Of a stretch of 10,795 nt of DNA, positions 1-6,923 are shown in pieces. Both the position numbers and the translations under genes were made by a program. The DNA lies in contig CAZFWV010000238.1 of NCBI GenBank assembly GCA_964522605.1, forward strand, positions 1-10,795. The letters run 5' to 3'. The stretch is from CAVZLD01 sp964522605 (GTDB lineage: Bacteria > Planctomycetota > Planctomycetia > Pirellulales > Pirellulaceae). The notes under the pieces were generated by a model. That model was not told where the DNA came from. It worked only from the letters and a program-made list of their open reading frames with translations, and made no database searches. Position 1 is the stretch's first letter. Each line of letters begins with the position of its first letter.

Positions 1-53
1 GCCGAACGCGGTAGCACGCCGTTTGGTTGCGGCCGAAGGCTGCGCTGCGTTTC
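1..53 (-). repeat. Dispersed GC-rich repeat, left copy (inverted relative to 10361-10413)
   Basis: The reverse complement of these bases aligns without gaps over 53 positions with 10361-10413, with about nine differences. The core GCAGCGCAGCCTTCGGCCGC is identical in both copies. The copy begins at the window edge, so it may extend further left. It lies outside any gene, downstream of the peroxidase gene. Two such copies in inverted orientation about 10.3 kb apart point to a dispersed intergenic repeat family. No mobility gene is present here and the family is not identified. Confidence 0.8.
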
Positions 54-68
54 CCTCCTTCTTAACCG

Positions 69-105
69 GTTGATCTTAACCGAGCTCAACCTTAGCAAGA
101 TCAAC
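69..105 (-). terminator. Inverted repeat downstream of glutathione peroxidase, possible terminator
   Basis: Perfect 9-base arms, GTTGATCTT (69-77) and AAGATCAAC (97-105), are separated by 19 bases. They lie about 50-90 bases past the peroxidase stop codon. No run of T follows on the minus strand, so this is not a classic intrinsic terminator. It could instead be a 3' end stabilising structure. CTTAACCG also occurs twice here, at 61-68 and 75-82. Confidence 0.35.
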
Positions 106-111
106 ATCTAC

Positions 112-137
112 TTTCAAAGCAGCATGTAACTTTGAAA
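112..137 (-). terminator. Second stem-loop just after the glutathione peroxidase gene
   Basis: Perfect 8-base arms TTTCAAAG (112-119) and CTTTGAAA (130-137) flank a 10-base loop, 19 bases past the peroxidase stop codon. The stem is AT-rich and has no T tract after it. With the 69-105 inverted repeat it makes two consecutive stem-loops at the 3' end of the minus-strand gene group, which fits a transcript end. Function is inferred from position only. Confidence 0.35.
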
Positions 138-155
138 ACATTGGCTCCGGATGGA

Positions 156-743
156 TCAGGACTTCTGTGCCAGGGCTTTCTCGATCGCCTGCACGACTTC
201 GTCGCTGTCGGGCTTGGTTCGCGGGCTGAAGCGGGCGATCACCTCCCCGTTGCGATTCACCAGGAACTTCTCGAAGTTCCAACTGATTTCTCCGGGGCCG
301 GTTGGCTTGGTATCAAGCGTCTTCAGATATTTATAGAGGTCGCAGGCGGTGTCGCCATTGACATCGATCTTAGAAAACATGTCGAACTCGACGCCGTAAT
401 TCTTTGAACAGAATTCACGAATTTCATCGGCGGTTCCCGGTTCCTGCTTTCCAAACTGGTTGCAGGGAAATGCAATCACTGCCAAGCCCTTGTCGGCAAA
501 CTTCTCGTGCAGTTCCTGCAGCTGTTCATATTGCGGTGTCAGTCCACATTGACTGGCCACATTGACGATCAGTACGACTTTCCCGTCATACTTCTTCTGC
601 AAATCGACGGTTTCACCATCCAGCGTCTTCATGCTGAACTTCAGCGCCGGCGCAGCAGTTTCCCCTTCCTCGCCACAGGCCGGCTCGCCCCCAGCCAAGC
701 ACAGAACTCCGACGGTCACCACGCAAATCATCGATCTAAGCAC
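156..743 (-). CDS. Exported glutathione peroxidase-family thiol peroxidase (Cys type)
   Basis: This enzyme reduces hydrogen peroxide or organic hydroperoxides. From the GTG start it is 195 residues. A hydrophobic N-terminal stretch (residues 1-20) ending near ACGEE looks like a Sec signal peptide, so it probably acts outside the cytoplasm; no lipobox is seen. The peroxidatic residue is Cys66 in NVASQCG, with Gln100 (FGKQEPG) and Trp155-Asn156 (WNFEKF) completing the family tetrad. Cys112 (REFCSKNYG) sits where bacterial and plant thioredoxin-dependent members such as BtuE carry the resolving Cys, and Cys94 lies in FPCNQFG. It is therefore more likely thioredoxin- than glutathione-dependent, which is inference. 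A perfect Shine-Dalgarno 8 bases upstream favours GTG at 743; ATG at 749 is the alternative. It is the last gene of the minus-strand series, about 140 bases after the phosphorylase stop. Confidence 0.93.
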   Translation of the reverse strand: MLRSMICVVTVGVLCLAGGEPACGEEGETAAPALKFSMKTLDGETVDLQKKYDGKVVLIVNVASQCGLTPQYEQLQELHEKFADKGLAVIAFPCNQFGKQEPGTADEIREFCSKNYGVEFDMFSKIDVNGDTACDLYKYLKTLDTKPTGPGEISWNFEKFLVNRNGEVIARFSPRTKPDSDEVVQAIEKALAQKS

Positions 744-747
744 GTTC

Positions 748-756
748 ATCACCTCC
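748..756 (-). promoter_or_regulatory. Perfect Shine-Dalgarno that decides the peroxidase start
   Basis: On the minus strand the bases read GGAGGTGAT, a full match to the 16S anti-Shine-Dalgarno. The ATG at 747-749 overlaps this element with only 2 bases after GGAGG, too close for normal initiation. The in-frame GTG at 741-743 lies 8 bases after GGAGG. The GTG is therefore the more likely start, although automatic annotation may choose the ATG. Confidence 0.6.
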
Positions 757-886
757 AATAATGGACCCAGGGAACAGACATCGATGTGCTCGCCACGCAA
801 GCGGCGTCGGCGAGGGTCGCAACGCGATCCGGAGAAGTGTAGCAACCTACCCTCCGAAAGGGAACTGGCGCCAGCAACCCCCGATT

Positions 887-3352
887 TTAGGGGATCGGCA
901 CGGGCTTCACATTCCAGAGTTCTTCGCAGTATTGACCGATGGTCCGGTCGGATGAGAAAAATCCGCAGCGGGCGGCGTTCAGAATGGACATCCGTGTCCA
1001 GGCGGTTGGATCCCGGTAGGCCGCGGCCGCCTGTTCACAACAGGCCACGTAAGGGGCGAACTCCGCCAGGACCAAGTACGGGTCTTGGTTCAACAGCGAG
1101 TCCAGCAGGGGACGAAAGAGCGACGTGTCTCCGGCAGAAAAATCACCCGCAGCGATCGCGTCGAGGACCTGCTTGAGTTCCGGCTGGTCGTCATAGTAAT
1201 CACGCGGTCGATACCCACGACTCTGCATCGCAAAGACCTCTTCAGCGGTCATTCCGAACAAGAAGAAGTTCTCTGCCCCCACGCGTTCGCGAATTTCCAC
1301 ATTGGCACCGTCGAGTGTACCGATGGTCATGGCCCCATTGAGGGCGAATTTCATATTCCCAGTCCCAGAGGCCTCCTTGCCAGCCAGGGAAATCTGTTCG
1401 GAGAGATTCGCGGCGGGATAAGTTCGTTCGGCCAGCGAGACGTTAAAATTGGCGGGATAAATGACGCGCATTCGCCCGTGAATCGCCGGATCGCGATTCA
1501 CGACATCCGCAACGCTATTGATCAATTTGATGATCAGCTTGGCCATTTGATATCCCGGAGCAGCCTTGGCTCCAAAGAGAAACGTTCGCGGCACCACGTC
1601 GATCGCAGGCTGGCTCTTGATTTGCTGGTACAACCAAATGATGTGCAGTGCCTTCAGCAGCTGCCGTTTGTACTCGTGCAATCGCTTCACCATCACATCA
1701 AACAGAGAGTTTGGATCGGCCTGGATCCCCGTCCGCTGATCCAGAATCTGTGCCAGTAATTGTTTATTCTGCTGCTTGACCTCCTGCCAGGCCGTTTGGA
1801 ACGATGCCGAATCCGCGTGCTGTTCGAGTTGTCGCAGTTCATCGAGATTCCGCAGCCAACCATCTCCGATCGTCTGCGAAATCAATTGCGAGAGCCGCGG
1901 ATTTGCCAGACGCAGAAAACGGCGCGGTGTAACGCCGTTCGTCTTATTGCAGAATCGGTCCGGCCAAATCTCTGAAAAATCGCGAAACGTGTGCTCCCGT
2001 AGCAAGCGGGAATGCAGCTCTGCAACGCCATTGACGGCAAAACTGCCCACGATTGCCAGGTGCGCCATCCGGATCTGCCGTGGAGACCCCTCTTCGATCA
2101 GCGACATGCGAGCGACACGATTCGGATCGTTGGGAAATCGAGCACGAATCTCCTGGAGAAAACGCCGATTGATCTCATAAACGATTTCCAAATGCCGAGG
2201 CAGCAGATTACCAAACAAATCAACCGGCCATTTCTCCAAGGCTTCCGGTAACAGGGTGTGACAGGTGTAGGCAAACGTGTGGCGAGTGATCTCCCAAGCG
2301 GCATCCCAATCCAACAAATGTTCATCCATCAGCAGGCGCATCATTTCAGGAATCGCGACCACCGGATGGGTATCATTCAATTGGATCACGACCTTTTCGG
2401 GTACCTTCCGCCAATCCTGATTCAGCACGCGGAACAGACGGAGAATATCTCGCAGGGAGCAGGTCACGAAGAAGTACTGTTGCTGCAGGCGCAGCTCTTT
2501 CCCCTGTGGTGTTCCATCGTTCGGATAGAGCACCTTGGAGATATTCTCCGAGAACACCTTCGTCTGGACAGCGCGTGTGTAGTCGCCGATATCGAACAGC
2601 TGGAAATCAAACTCCTTGCTCGCGCGAGCGCGCCACAACCGCAGGATATTGACATGTGGAGTTTGGTAGCCAGGCACCAGGGTGGTGCACGGTTCCCCCA
2701 GAACACTTTGCTTGGGAACCCAGCGGACACGCCAGCATCCCGCTTCGTCAACGTAACGTTCCGTATGGCCAAAAAAACCAACGGGCAACATTTCATCCGG
2801 CTGAATGAACTCCCACGGATTGCCATACAGCAGCCACTCATCTGGTCTTTCCACTTGCCAGCCATCGACAAAATTCTGCTGAAAGATCCCGAATTCGTAG
2901 CGGATACCGTAGCCTACCGCGGGAACTCCGAGTGTTGCGAGTGAATCCATGAAGCAGGCGGCCAGACGTCCTAGACCGCCGTTACCCAATCCCGGCTCAA
3001 CGTCTTGATTCAGCAACTCCTGCAAATCCCATCCATTCCGCTCACACGCCTCGCGTGCCAACTCCAGCGTATCGGTGTACAACAGATTCTGCTCCAGCTG
3101 TTTCCCCGGAAGATACTCTGCCGAAAGATAGAAGACGGCCTTGGGATTCTTGCGGTAGTATGCATCCAATGTTTGTCGCCACCGCTGGATCAAGAAGTCG
3201 CGCACGCTGTACGCGAGCGCCACGTAGAGATCGTATCGCGACGCGGTCTGGGGTGCCTGGCCATGGGCATGATACAGATTATCCACGACGAGTTGCTCAA
3301 ACGCTTCGACGTTTCGCTCAATCAATCGCAAGGAGGATTCAGCGTGGTTCAT
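887..3352 (-). CDS. glgP: Glycogen/alpha-glucan phosphorylase (GT35)
   Basis: This cytoplasmic enzyme splits alpha-1,4-glucan with phosphate to release glucose-1-phosphate and needs pyridoxal phosphate. The protein is 821 residues, close to E. coli GlgP. Family blocks appear in order: YLSAEYLPGKQLEQNLL (about 75-91), GLGNGGLGRLAACFMDS (121-137), QLNDTHP (324-330), CNKTNGVTPRRFLRLANP (468-485), KRLHEYKRQLL (557-567) and GTGNMKFALNGA, in which Lys668 is the cofactor lysine. It appears complete. ATG at 3352 is preferred over an upstream in-frame ATG at 3385 because GAGG lies 8 bases before it. The gene follows phosphofructokinase by 64 bases on the same strand, which fits glucan breakdown feeding glycolysis. 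Just past its stop (about 866-894) are a CTGGCGCCAG palindrome and a CCCC/GGGG pairing that overlaps the stop codon. The 137 bases before the peroxidase start hold nothing else recognised. The glucan chain preferred cannot be read from the sequence. Confidence 0.96.
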   Translation of the reverse strand: MNHAESSLRLIERNVEAFEQLVVDNLYHAHGQAPQTASRYDLYVALAYSVRDFLIQRWRQTLDAYYRKNPKAVFYLSAEYLPGKQLEQNLLYTDTLELAREACERNGWDLQELLNQDVEPGLGNGGLGRLAACFMDSLATLGVPAVGYGIRYEFGIFQQNFVDGWQVERPDEWLLYGNPWEFIQPDEMLPVGFFGHTERYVDEAGCWRVRWVPKQSVLGEPCTTLVPGYQTPHVNILRLWRARASKEFDFQLFDIGDYTRAVQTKVFSENISKVLYPNDGTPQGKELRLQQQYFFVTCSLRDILRLFRVLNQDWRKVPEKVVIQLNDTHPVVAIPEMMRLLMDEHLLDWDAAWEITRHTFAYTCHTLLPEALEKWPVDLFGNLLPRHLEIVYEINRRFLQEIRARFPNDPNRVARMSLIEEGSPRQIRMAHLAIVGSFAVNGVAELHSRLLREHTFRDFSEIWPDRFCNKTNGVTPRRFLRLANPRLSQLISQTIGDGWLRNLDELRQLEQHADSASFQTAWQEVKQQNKQLLAQILDQRTGIQADPNSLFDVMVKRLHEYKRQLLKALHIIWLYQQIKSQPAIDVVPRTFLFGAKAAPGYQMAKLIIKLINSVADVVNRDPAIHGRMRVIYPANFNVSLAERTYPAANLSEQISLAGKEASGTGNMKFALNGAMTIGTLDGANVEIRERVGAENFFLFGMTAEEVFAMQSRGYRPRDYYDDQPELKQVLDAIAAGDFSAGDTSLFRPLLDSLLNQDPYLVLAEFAPYVACCEQAAAAYRDPTAWTRMSILNAARCGFFSSDRTIGQYCEELWNVKPVPIP

Positions 3353-3416
3353 TCCTACTTCCTCACGTTGATTCGTTGTGTGCACGGCACGCAGTCCCTA
3401 GCTGCGGGATCCGACG

Positions 3417-4703
3417 CTACCAATCGGGCTGCCCCGTCGCGGACAACACTGCGTTCCACATATCGCCGGTGACATCGAGTTGTTTGCGAGCGGTGACGAC
3501 GGTCGTGATTGGCACATGCAGGAACTCACTGTTCCACAAGCCGATCAGGACATCCGTCTTTCCCGCCATTGCCGCGTGCGCGGCGTATCGAGCCATTTGA
3601 TCGCTCAGAATTCGGTCGTAGGCGTTGGCGGGCACGCTGCGAATGTAGTAACTCGGGTCGAGATATTTCAGATTGACGGGCAAACCGACCCGCTCAAAAT
3701 AGTTGAGGATCGTGTCCTTCAAGAAGAGTCCGATATCGTGCCGTTTCCGGTTGCCCGAGGCATCCAATGCATCGACCGGATCTTTAAAGAGATCCTGCCC
3801 AGCACCTTCGGCAACAACAATCAACGCATGTTCTCGAGCACGCATGCGACGCTCGAGTGCCGGCAGAAAGCCATCTTCGCCTTCGAGCGGAAAAGGAACT
3901 TCTGGTACAAGGACGAAATTGGCATCTTGATTCGCGAGTGCTGCTCCCGCGGCAATGAAGCCTGCATCACGTCCCATCAGCTTGACGAGGCCGATCCCAT
4001 TCGGAGCACTCAACGCTTCCGTATGCGCACCGCGCAGAACATCGGCTGCCTTTTCCAGGGCGGTTGCGTAGCCGAAAGAATTCCGAACCAGCGGGATATC
4101 ATTGTCGATCGTCTTGGGAATTCCTACGATCGCGATCGGCAACCGGCGACGTTCCACTTCTTGAAAAATCGCGTGTGCCCCTCGCTGTGTGCCATCTCCT
4201 CCAACACAAAAGAGGATGTCGATCCGCTGATGCTCTAGAAAATCAACCGTCACGCGAGGATCTTGCGGCCCCCGCGATGTTCCCAGCATCGTTCCACCGT
4301 GCTGATGAATCTGACGCACCAAGGCCGCGGTCAATTCGACCGGCTCGAGTCCCGATTCCGGATTCAGTCCGAGATAGCCGTTGCGAATACCAAGAACTCG
4401 CGCCATCCCGTAGCGAAAGGTCAGTTCGAGATACAGGGAGCGAATGACATTGTTAAGCCCGGGCGAGAGACCTCCGCAGGTCACAATCGCGGCGGATGTT
4501 TTTCGCGGCTCGAAGAACAACCGGCGACGAGGTCCGGCTTGCTCGAAGGTCAGCGAATCCTGCTCCTCGGTCCCCCTCGTTTCCAAGTCGTACCGCAAGC
4601 GGACTTCTTCGTCGACATATTTGAAGGTCCCCATCGTCAGCAGTGGAGACTCCACTCGACATTCACCGAGCGTTCGAATCAGTAATTGGTCTTGGCTTAA
4701 CAC
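3417..4703 (-). CDS. pfkA: 6-phosphofructokinase, plant/trypanosome-like ATP type
   Basis: It phosphorylates fructose-6-phosphate to fructose-1,6-bisphosphate, the committed step of glycolysis. The 428-residue protein has an N-terminal extension of about 70 residues before the nucleotide-binding strand, then GGLSPGLNN (77-85), GGDGTQRGA (168-176), PKTIDNDIP (196-204, catalytic Asp200), KLMGRDAGFIA (241-251) and KYLDPSYYIRSVPANAYD (346-363). Gly171 in GGDGT corresponds to the position that is Gly in ATP-using and Asp in pyrophosphate-using enzymes, so ATP is predicted. Lys197 in PKTIDND is the residue usual in pyrophosphate enzymes and also found in plant and trypanosome ATP enzymes. The start is GTG at 4703, with GGGAG about 9 bases upstream and no in-frame ATG until residue 24. 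It lies 25 bases after the metal ATPase stop and 64 bases before glgP, suggesting co-transcription. The donor should be confirmed experimentally. Confidence 0.9.
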   Translation of the reverse strand: MLSQDQLLIRTLGECRVESPLLTMGTFKYVDEEVRLRYDLETRGTEEQDSLTFEQAGPRRRLFFEPRKTSAAIVTCGGLSPGLNNVIRSLYLELTFRYGMARVLGIRNGYLGLNPESGLEPVELTAALVRQIHQHGGTMLGTSRGPQDPRVTVDFLEHQRIDILFCVGGDGTQRGAHAIFQEVERRRLPIAIVGIPKTIDNDIPLVRNSFGYATALEKAADVLRGAHTEALSAPNGIGLVKLMGRDAGFIAAGAALANQDANFVLVPEVPFPLEGEDGFLPALERRMRAREHALIVVAEGAGQDLFKDPVDALDASGNRKRHDIGLFLKDTILNYFERVGLPVNLKYLDPSYYIRSVPANAYDRILSDQMARYAAHAAMAGKTDVLIGLWNSEFLHVPITTVVTARKQLDVTGDMWNAVLSATGQPDW

Positions 4704-4728
4704 GCGAATTCTCTCCCATCATACCATG

Positions 4729-6606
4729 TCAGAAATCACTCAGGTCGCGCGGTGGCAGGGCAACACGCAGAGCATTGACGACGGCCACGACGTCGATGAT
4801 TTCCTGGGTGATCGCACCGGCGACGGGCGGCAGATAACCGGCCGCCGCCACGAGCATCCCGATCACGCTGAGCGCCATTCCGCCAACGGCACTCTGCAGC
4901 GCAATCCGCCGCATGCGACGGCTGATGTGCATCAACTCGTCGACTTTTTGCAGAGAGCTGTCCATGATCACAGCATCTGCCGCCTCAATCGTCACGTCAC
5001 TACTTTGTCCAAACGCAACTCCCACCGTTGCGGCCATCAGGGCCGGTGCGTCGTTGATTCCATCACCGACAAAGACGGTTCGTTCGCGTTGCGTCTCGGC
5101 ACGCACGATTTCCAGCTTCTCCTCGGGACTCTTGCCGGCGTGAATTTCCTGAATTCCGACCTCGTCCGCCAGATAGCGAACTTCCGATTCTCGATCACCC
5201 GACAACAGCATGATCCGACTGACCTGGTGACGCGGACGCAAGTGATTGACGAACAGCGTGACGTCATGACGCGGAGTGTCGCGAAAGCGATAGGTTGCCG
5301 CATACTGTTGATCAATCAGGATGACGCATTCCAATCCACCTGCTGCCTGAGGTAATCGAGCAGCAAGCTCCGGCTTTGAGGCAAGAACTTGACTTCGGCT
5401 GGTGATCTGGATTCTCCGCTGACCAACCACGCCCGTCAGACCTTCCCCCGGACGCTCGCTGATTTGGCTGGCTTCCTGCACAAGCACACCTTGTTCTTTG
5501 CCGGCGCGGACAAGTGCGCTGGCCAACGGATGCTTCGAGTATTGCTCAACGCTACTCACCAAGGACAGGACGTCACTCTGTTCGAAACCTTCAGCCACAA
5601 GTTGCTCGGTCAGCTGAGGCTTTCCGTACGTCAGTGTGCCCGTCTTGTCAAAGATAAGAGTTCGACAGGTGTCGACCGTTTCCAGGATCGCCGGATCCCG
5701 GATGATAATCGCGCGGCGGGCGGCAAGCGATATGGAACCGATCACGGCAACAGGAATGGCGATCAACAGAGGACAGGGCGTCGCGACCACAATTACGGCC
5801 AGCAATCGCACCGGCTCGCCACTTACGAGCCAGGCCAGCAGGCCCAAGGTCACGGCCAGCGGCGTGTAGTACGCTCCCAATTGATCAGCAAGGCGCCGAA
5901 TTCGTGGACGATGCTCTTCCGAACCGCGCATGACCTCCATGATCTTCGCGTAACGCGAATCGACCGCTGTTCGGTCGGCGCGGACGGTGAGCGCCGATTC
6001 GCCATTGATCGCACCGGAAAACACTGCGGAGCCGGGCGTCTTGGACATCATGTACGGTTCACCGGTCAAGTACGATTCGTCCATCACGCCGTGACCGTCA
6101 ATCACGGTTCCATCCACCGGACAGATTTCGTGAGGAAAAACCAAAACGACGTCTCCGATCCGCACTTCGTCCAACGCCACGTCCTCAATCCGCGCGTCAA
6201 CCCGCCGATGAACCGACGTTGGCATTCGTTTTGCCAAGGCGTGTAACACCGAGGAGGCACTGCGAACGGCATACGCCTCTAATGCCTCACCGCCGGAAAG
6301 CATCAGGATCACCAGGACACCGGCGAGGTATTCGCCGAGCACCAGGGCCGTCACGATGGATAATCCGGCAAGAAAATCCGAACCAAAATCGCCACGCAAC
6401 ATCTTTCGGAGAAGATCCCAGACCAGCGGAACACCGCCAAAGAGGTAGGCGGCCCAGAGCGGTGTCTGGATGACCCACTCCGGTGCATCGGTCGCAAATC
6501 GCAGGATAAGATGGACAATGATCGCGAGAATGGTCAGGATGGCAATGATCGCCTGGCGGCTGCTGACCAGCTGGGATGAAATCGTTGTCGGGGGTGGATC
6601 GGACAT
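4729..6606 (-). CDS. P1B-type heavy-metal-transporting ATPase with TPC motif
   Basis: An inner-membrane ATPase that exports a transition-metal ion. From ATG 6606 it has 625 residues. Membrane segments lie near 18-37, 49-66, 76-104, 247-262, 268-295 and 573-612. The actuator loop has TGEP (181-184), the metal-site helix has TPCPLL (276-281), the phosphorylation site is DKTGTLT (Asp320), the nucleotide domain has HP (359-360), and GDGINDAP (514-521) is the hinge. There is no N-terminal metal-binding domain with a CxxC motif. TPC rather than CPC or SPC, together with QEIIDV in the last helix, resembles the subgroup called P1B-5, linked to Ni/Fe/Co export; this subgroup call is tentative. The only upstream in-frame start is TTG at 6618, directly after a stop codon. 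Neither start has a clear Shine-Dalgarno. It is the first gene of the minus-strand series, diverging from the M20 gene. Its link to the sugar genes is unclear beyond proximity. Confidence 0.9.
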   Translation of the reverse strand: MSDPPPTTISSQLVSSRQAIIAILTILAIIVHLILRFATDAPEWVIQTPLWAAYLFGGVPLVWDLLRKMLRGDFGSDFLAGLSIVTALVLGEYLAGVLVILMLSGGEALEAYAVRSASSVLHALAKRMPTSVHRRVDARIEDVALDEVRIGDVVLVFPHEICPVDGTVIDGHGVMDESYLTGEPYMMSKTPGSAVFSGAINGESALTVRADRTAVDSRYAKIMEVMRGSEEHRPRIRRLADQLGAYYTPLAVTLGLLAWLVSGEPVRLLAVIVVATPCPLLIAIPVAVIGSISLAARRAIIIRDPAILETVDTCRTLIFDKTGTLTYGKPQLTEQLVAEGFEQSDVLSLVSSVEQYSKHPLASALVRAGKEQGVLVQEASQISERPGEGLTGVVGQRRIQITSRSQVLASKPELAARLPQAAGGLECVILIDQQYAATYRFRDTPRHDVTLFVNHLRPRHQVSRIMLLSGDRESEVRYLADEVGIQEIHAGKSPEEKLEIVRAETQRERTVFVGDGINDAPALMAATVGVAFGQSSDVTIEAADAVIMDSSLQKVDELMHISRRMRRIALQSAVGGMALSVIGMLVAAAGYLPPVAGAITQEIIDVVAVVNALRVALPPRDLSDF

Positions 6607-6923
6607 CGGGCACGTCAATCAAACGGATGATTTGGAGAAACTGACTCCTTTTATATCCCGGCCGCAAGTTACGGGATACCGTCCCACGATAGATCGGGCG
6701 ACGAAAGAACCCGCACAACAAATCGGCAGCCGATATTCTCGACGTTGTCGCTTCCATCGTGCCCCTACGCCCCGTTCACGCCCCGTTCCGCGGGGCGAGC
6801 CAAAGCCACGGCCCAGGGGATGGTTGGCGACTCGTTATTATCCGGCGTCCGGCCCCCTGGAAAGGGACAGGCTACCGACTGTATCTTTGGACTTTTGCCG
6901 CCTGAACCCGAATCGATCTGACG
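6607..6923. other. Divergent intergenic region between metal ATPase and M20 deacetylase
   Basis: This stretch of 317 bases has no credible gene. It must hold the start signals for both flanking genes. No convincing sigma70 promoter pair is seen in either direction: TATAAA at about 6651-6656 on the minus strand lacks a matching -35. AAGGAGT next to it on the minus strand is not followed by a start codon at usable distance. The notable content is the tandem 11-base repeat with an overlapping hairpin at 6767-6797. Neither gene has a recognisable Shine-Dalgarno, which is not rare in planctomycetes. Confidence 0.6.
6767..6797. promoter_or_regulatory. Tandem 11-base repeat and GC hairpin, possible regulatory site
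   Basis: ACGCCCCGTTC occurs twice back to back (6767-6777 and 6778-6788). The second copy runs into a 7-base stem CGCCCCG (6779-6785)/CGGGGCG (6791-6797) with a 5-base loop. An 11-base period is about one helical turn, which suits a protein binding two sites on one face. It lies 127 bases before the M20 start and 161 bases before the ATPase start. A regulatory role is a guess from position and structure. Confidence 0.3.

Noticed and set aside
156..743. Possible selenoprotein, since the family often uses selenocysteine
   Set aside because: The peroxidatic residue is an ordinary Cys codon, with no in-frame TGA at that site.
866..894. Palindrome CTGGCGCCAG and CCCC/GGGG pairing at the phosphorylase stop, as a terminator
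   Set aside because: The stems are short, one overlaps the stop codon, and no T tract follows; too weak to list separately.
562..1176. Plus-strand open frame of 204 codons across the peroxidase-phosphorylase boundary
   Set aside because: It is antisense to two conserved genes and has low-complexity, Arg/Ser/Pro-rich composition typical of a shadow frame.
2258..2944. Plus-strand open frame of 228 codons antisense to the phosphorylase gene
   Set aside because: It is a frame shadow; the minus-strand protein here is conserved GT35 sequence throughout. The same applies to the long antisense frames at 3480-4238, 4444-5355 and 5389-6246.
6607..6618. TTG start for the metal ATPase at 6618
   Set aside because: It adds only four residues, has no Shine-Dalgarno, and lies directly after a stop codon; ATG at 6606 is simpler.
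6640..6660. TATAAA and AAGGAGT on the minus strand before the metal ATPase, as promoter or Shine-Dalgarno
   Set aside because: No -35 match lies 16-18 bases upstream of TATAAA, and no start codon follows AAGGAGT at a usable distance.
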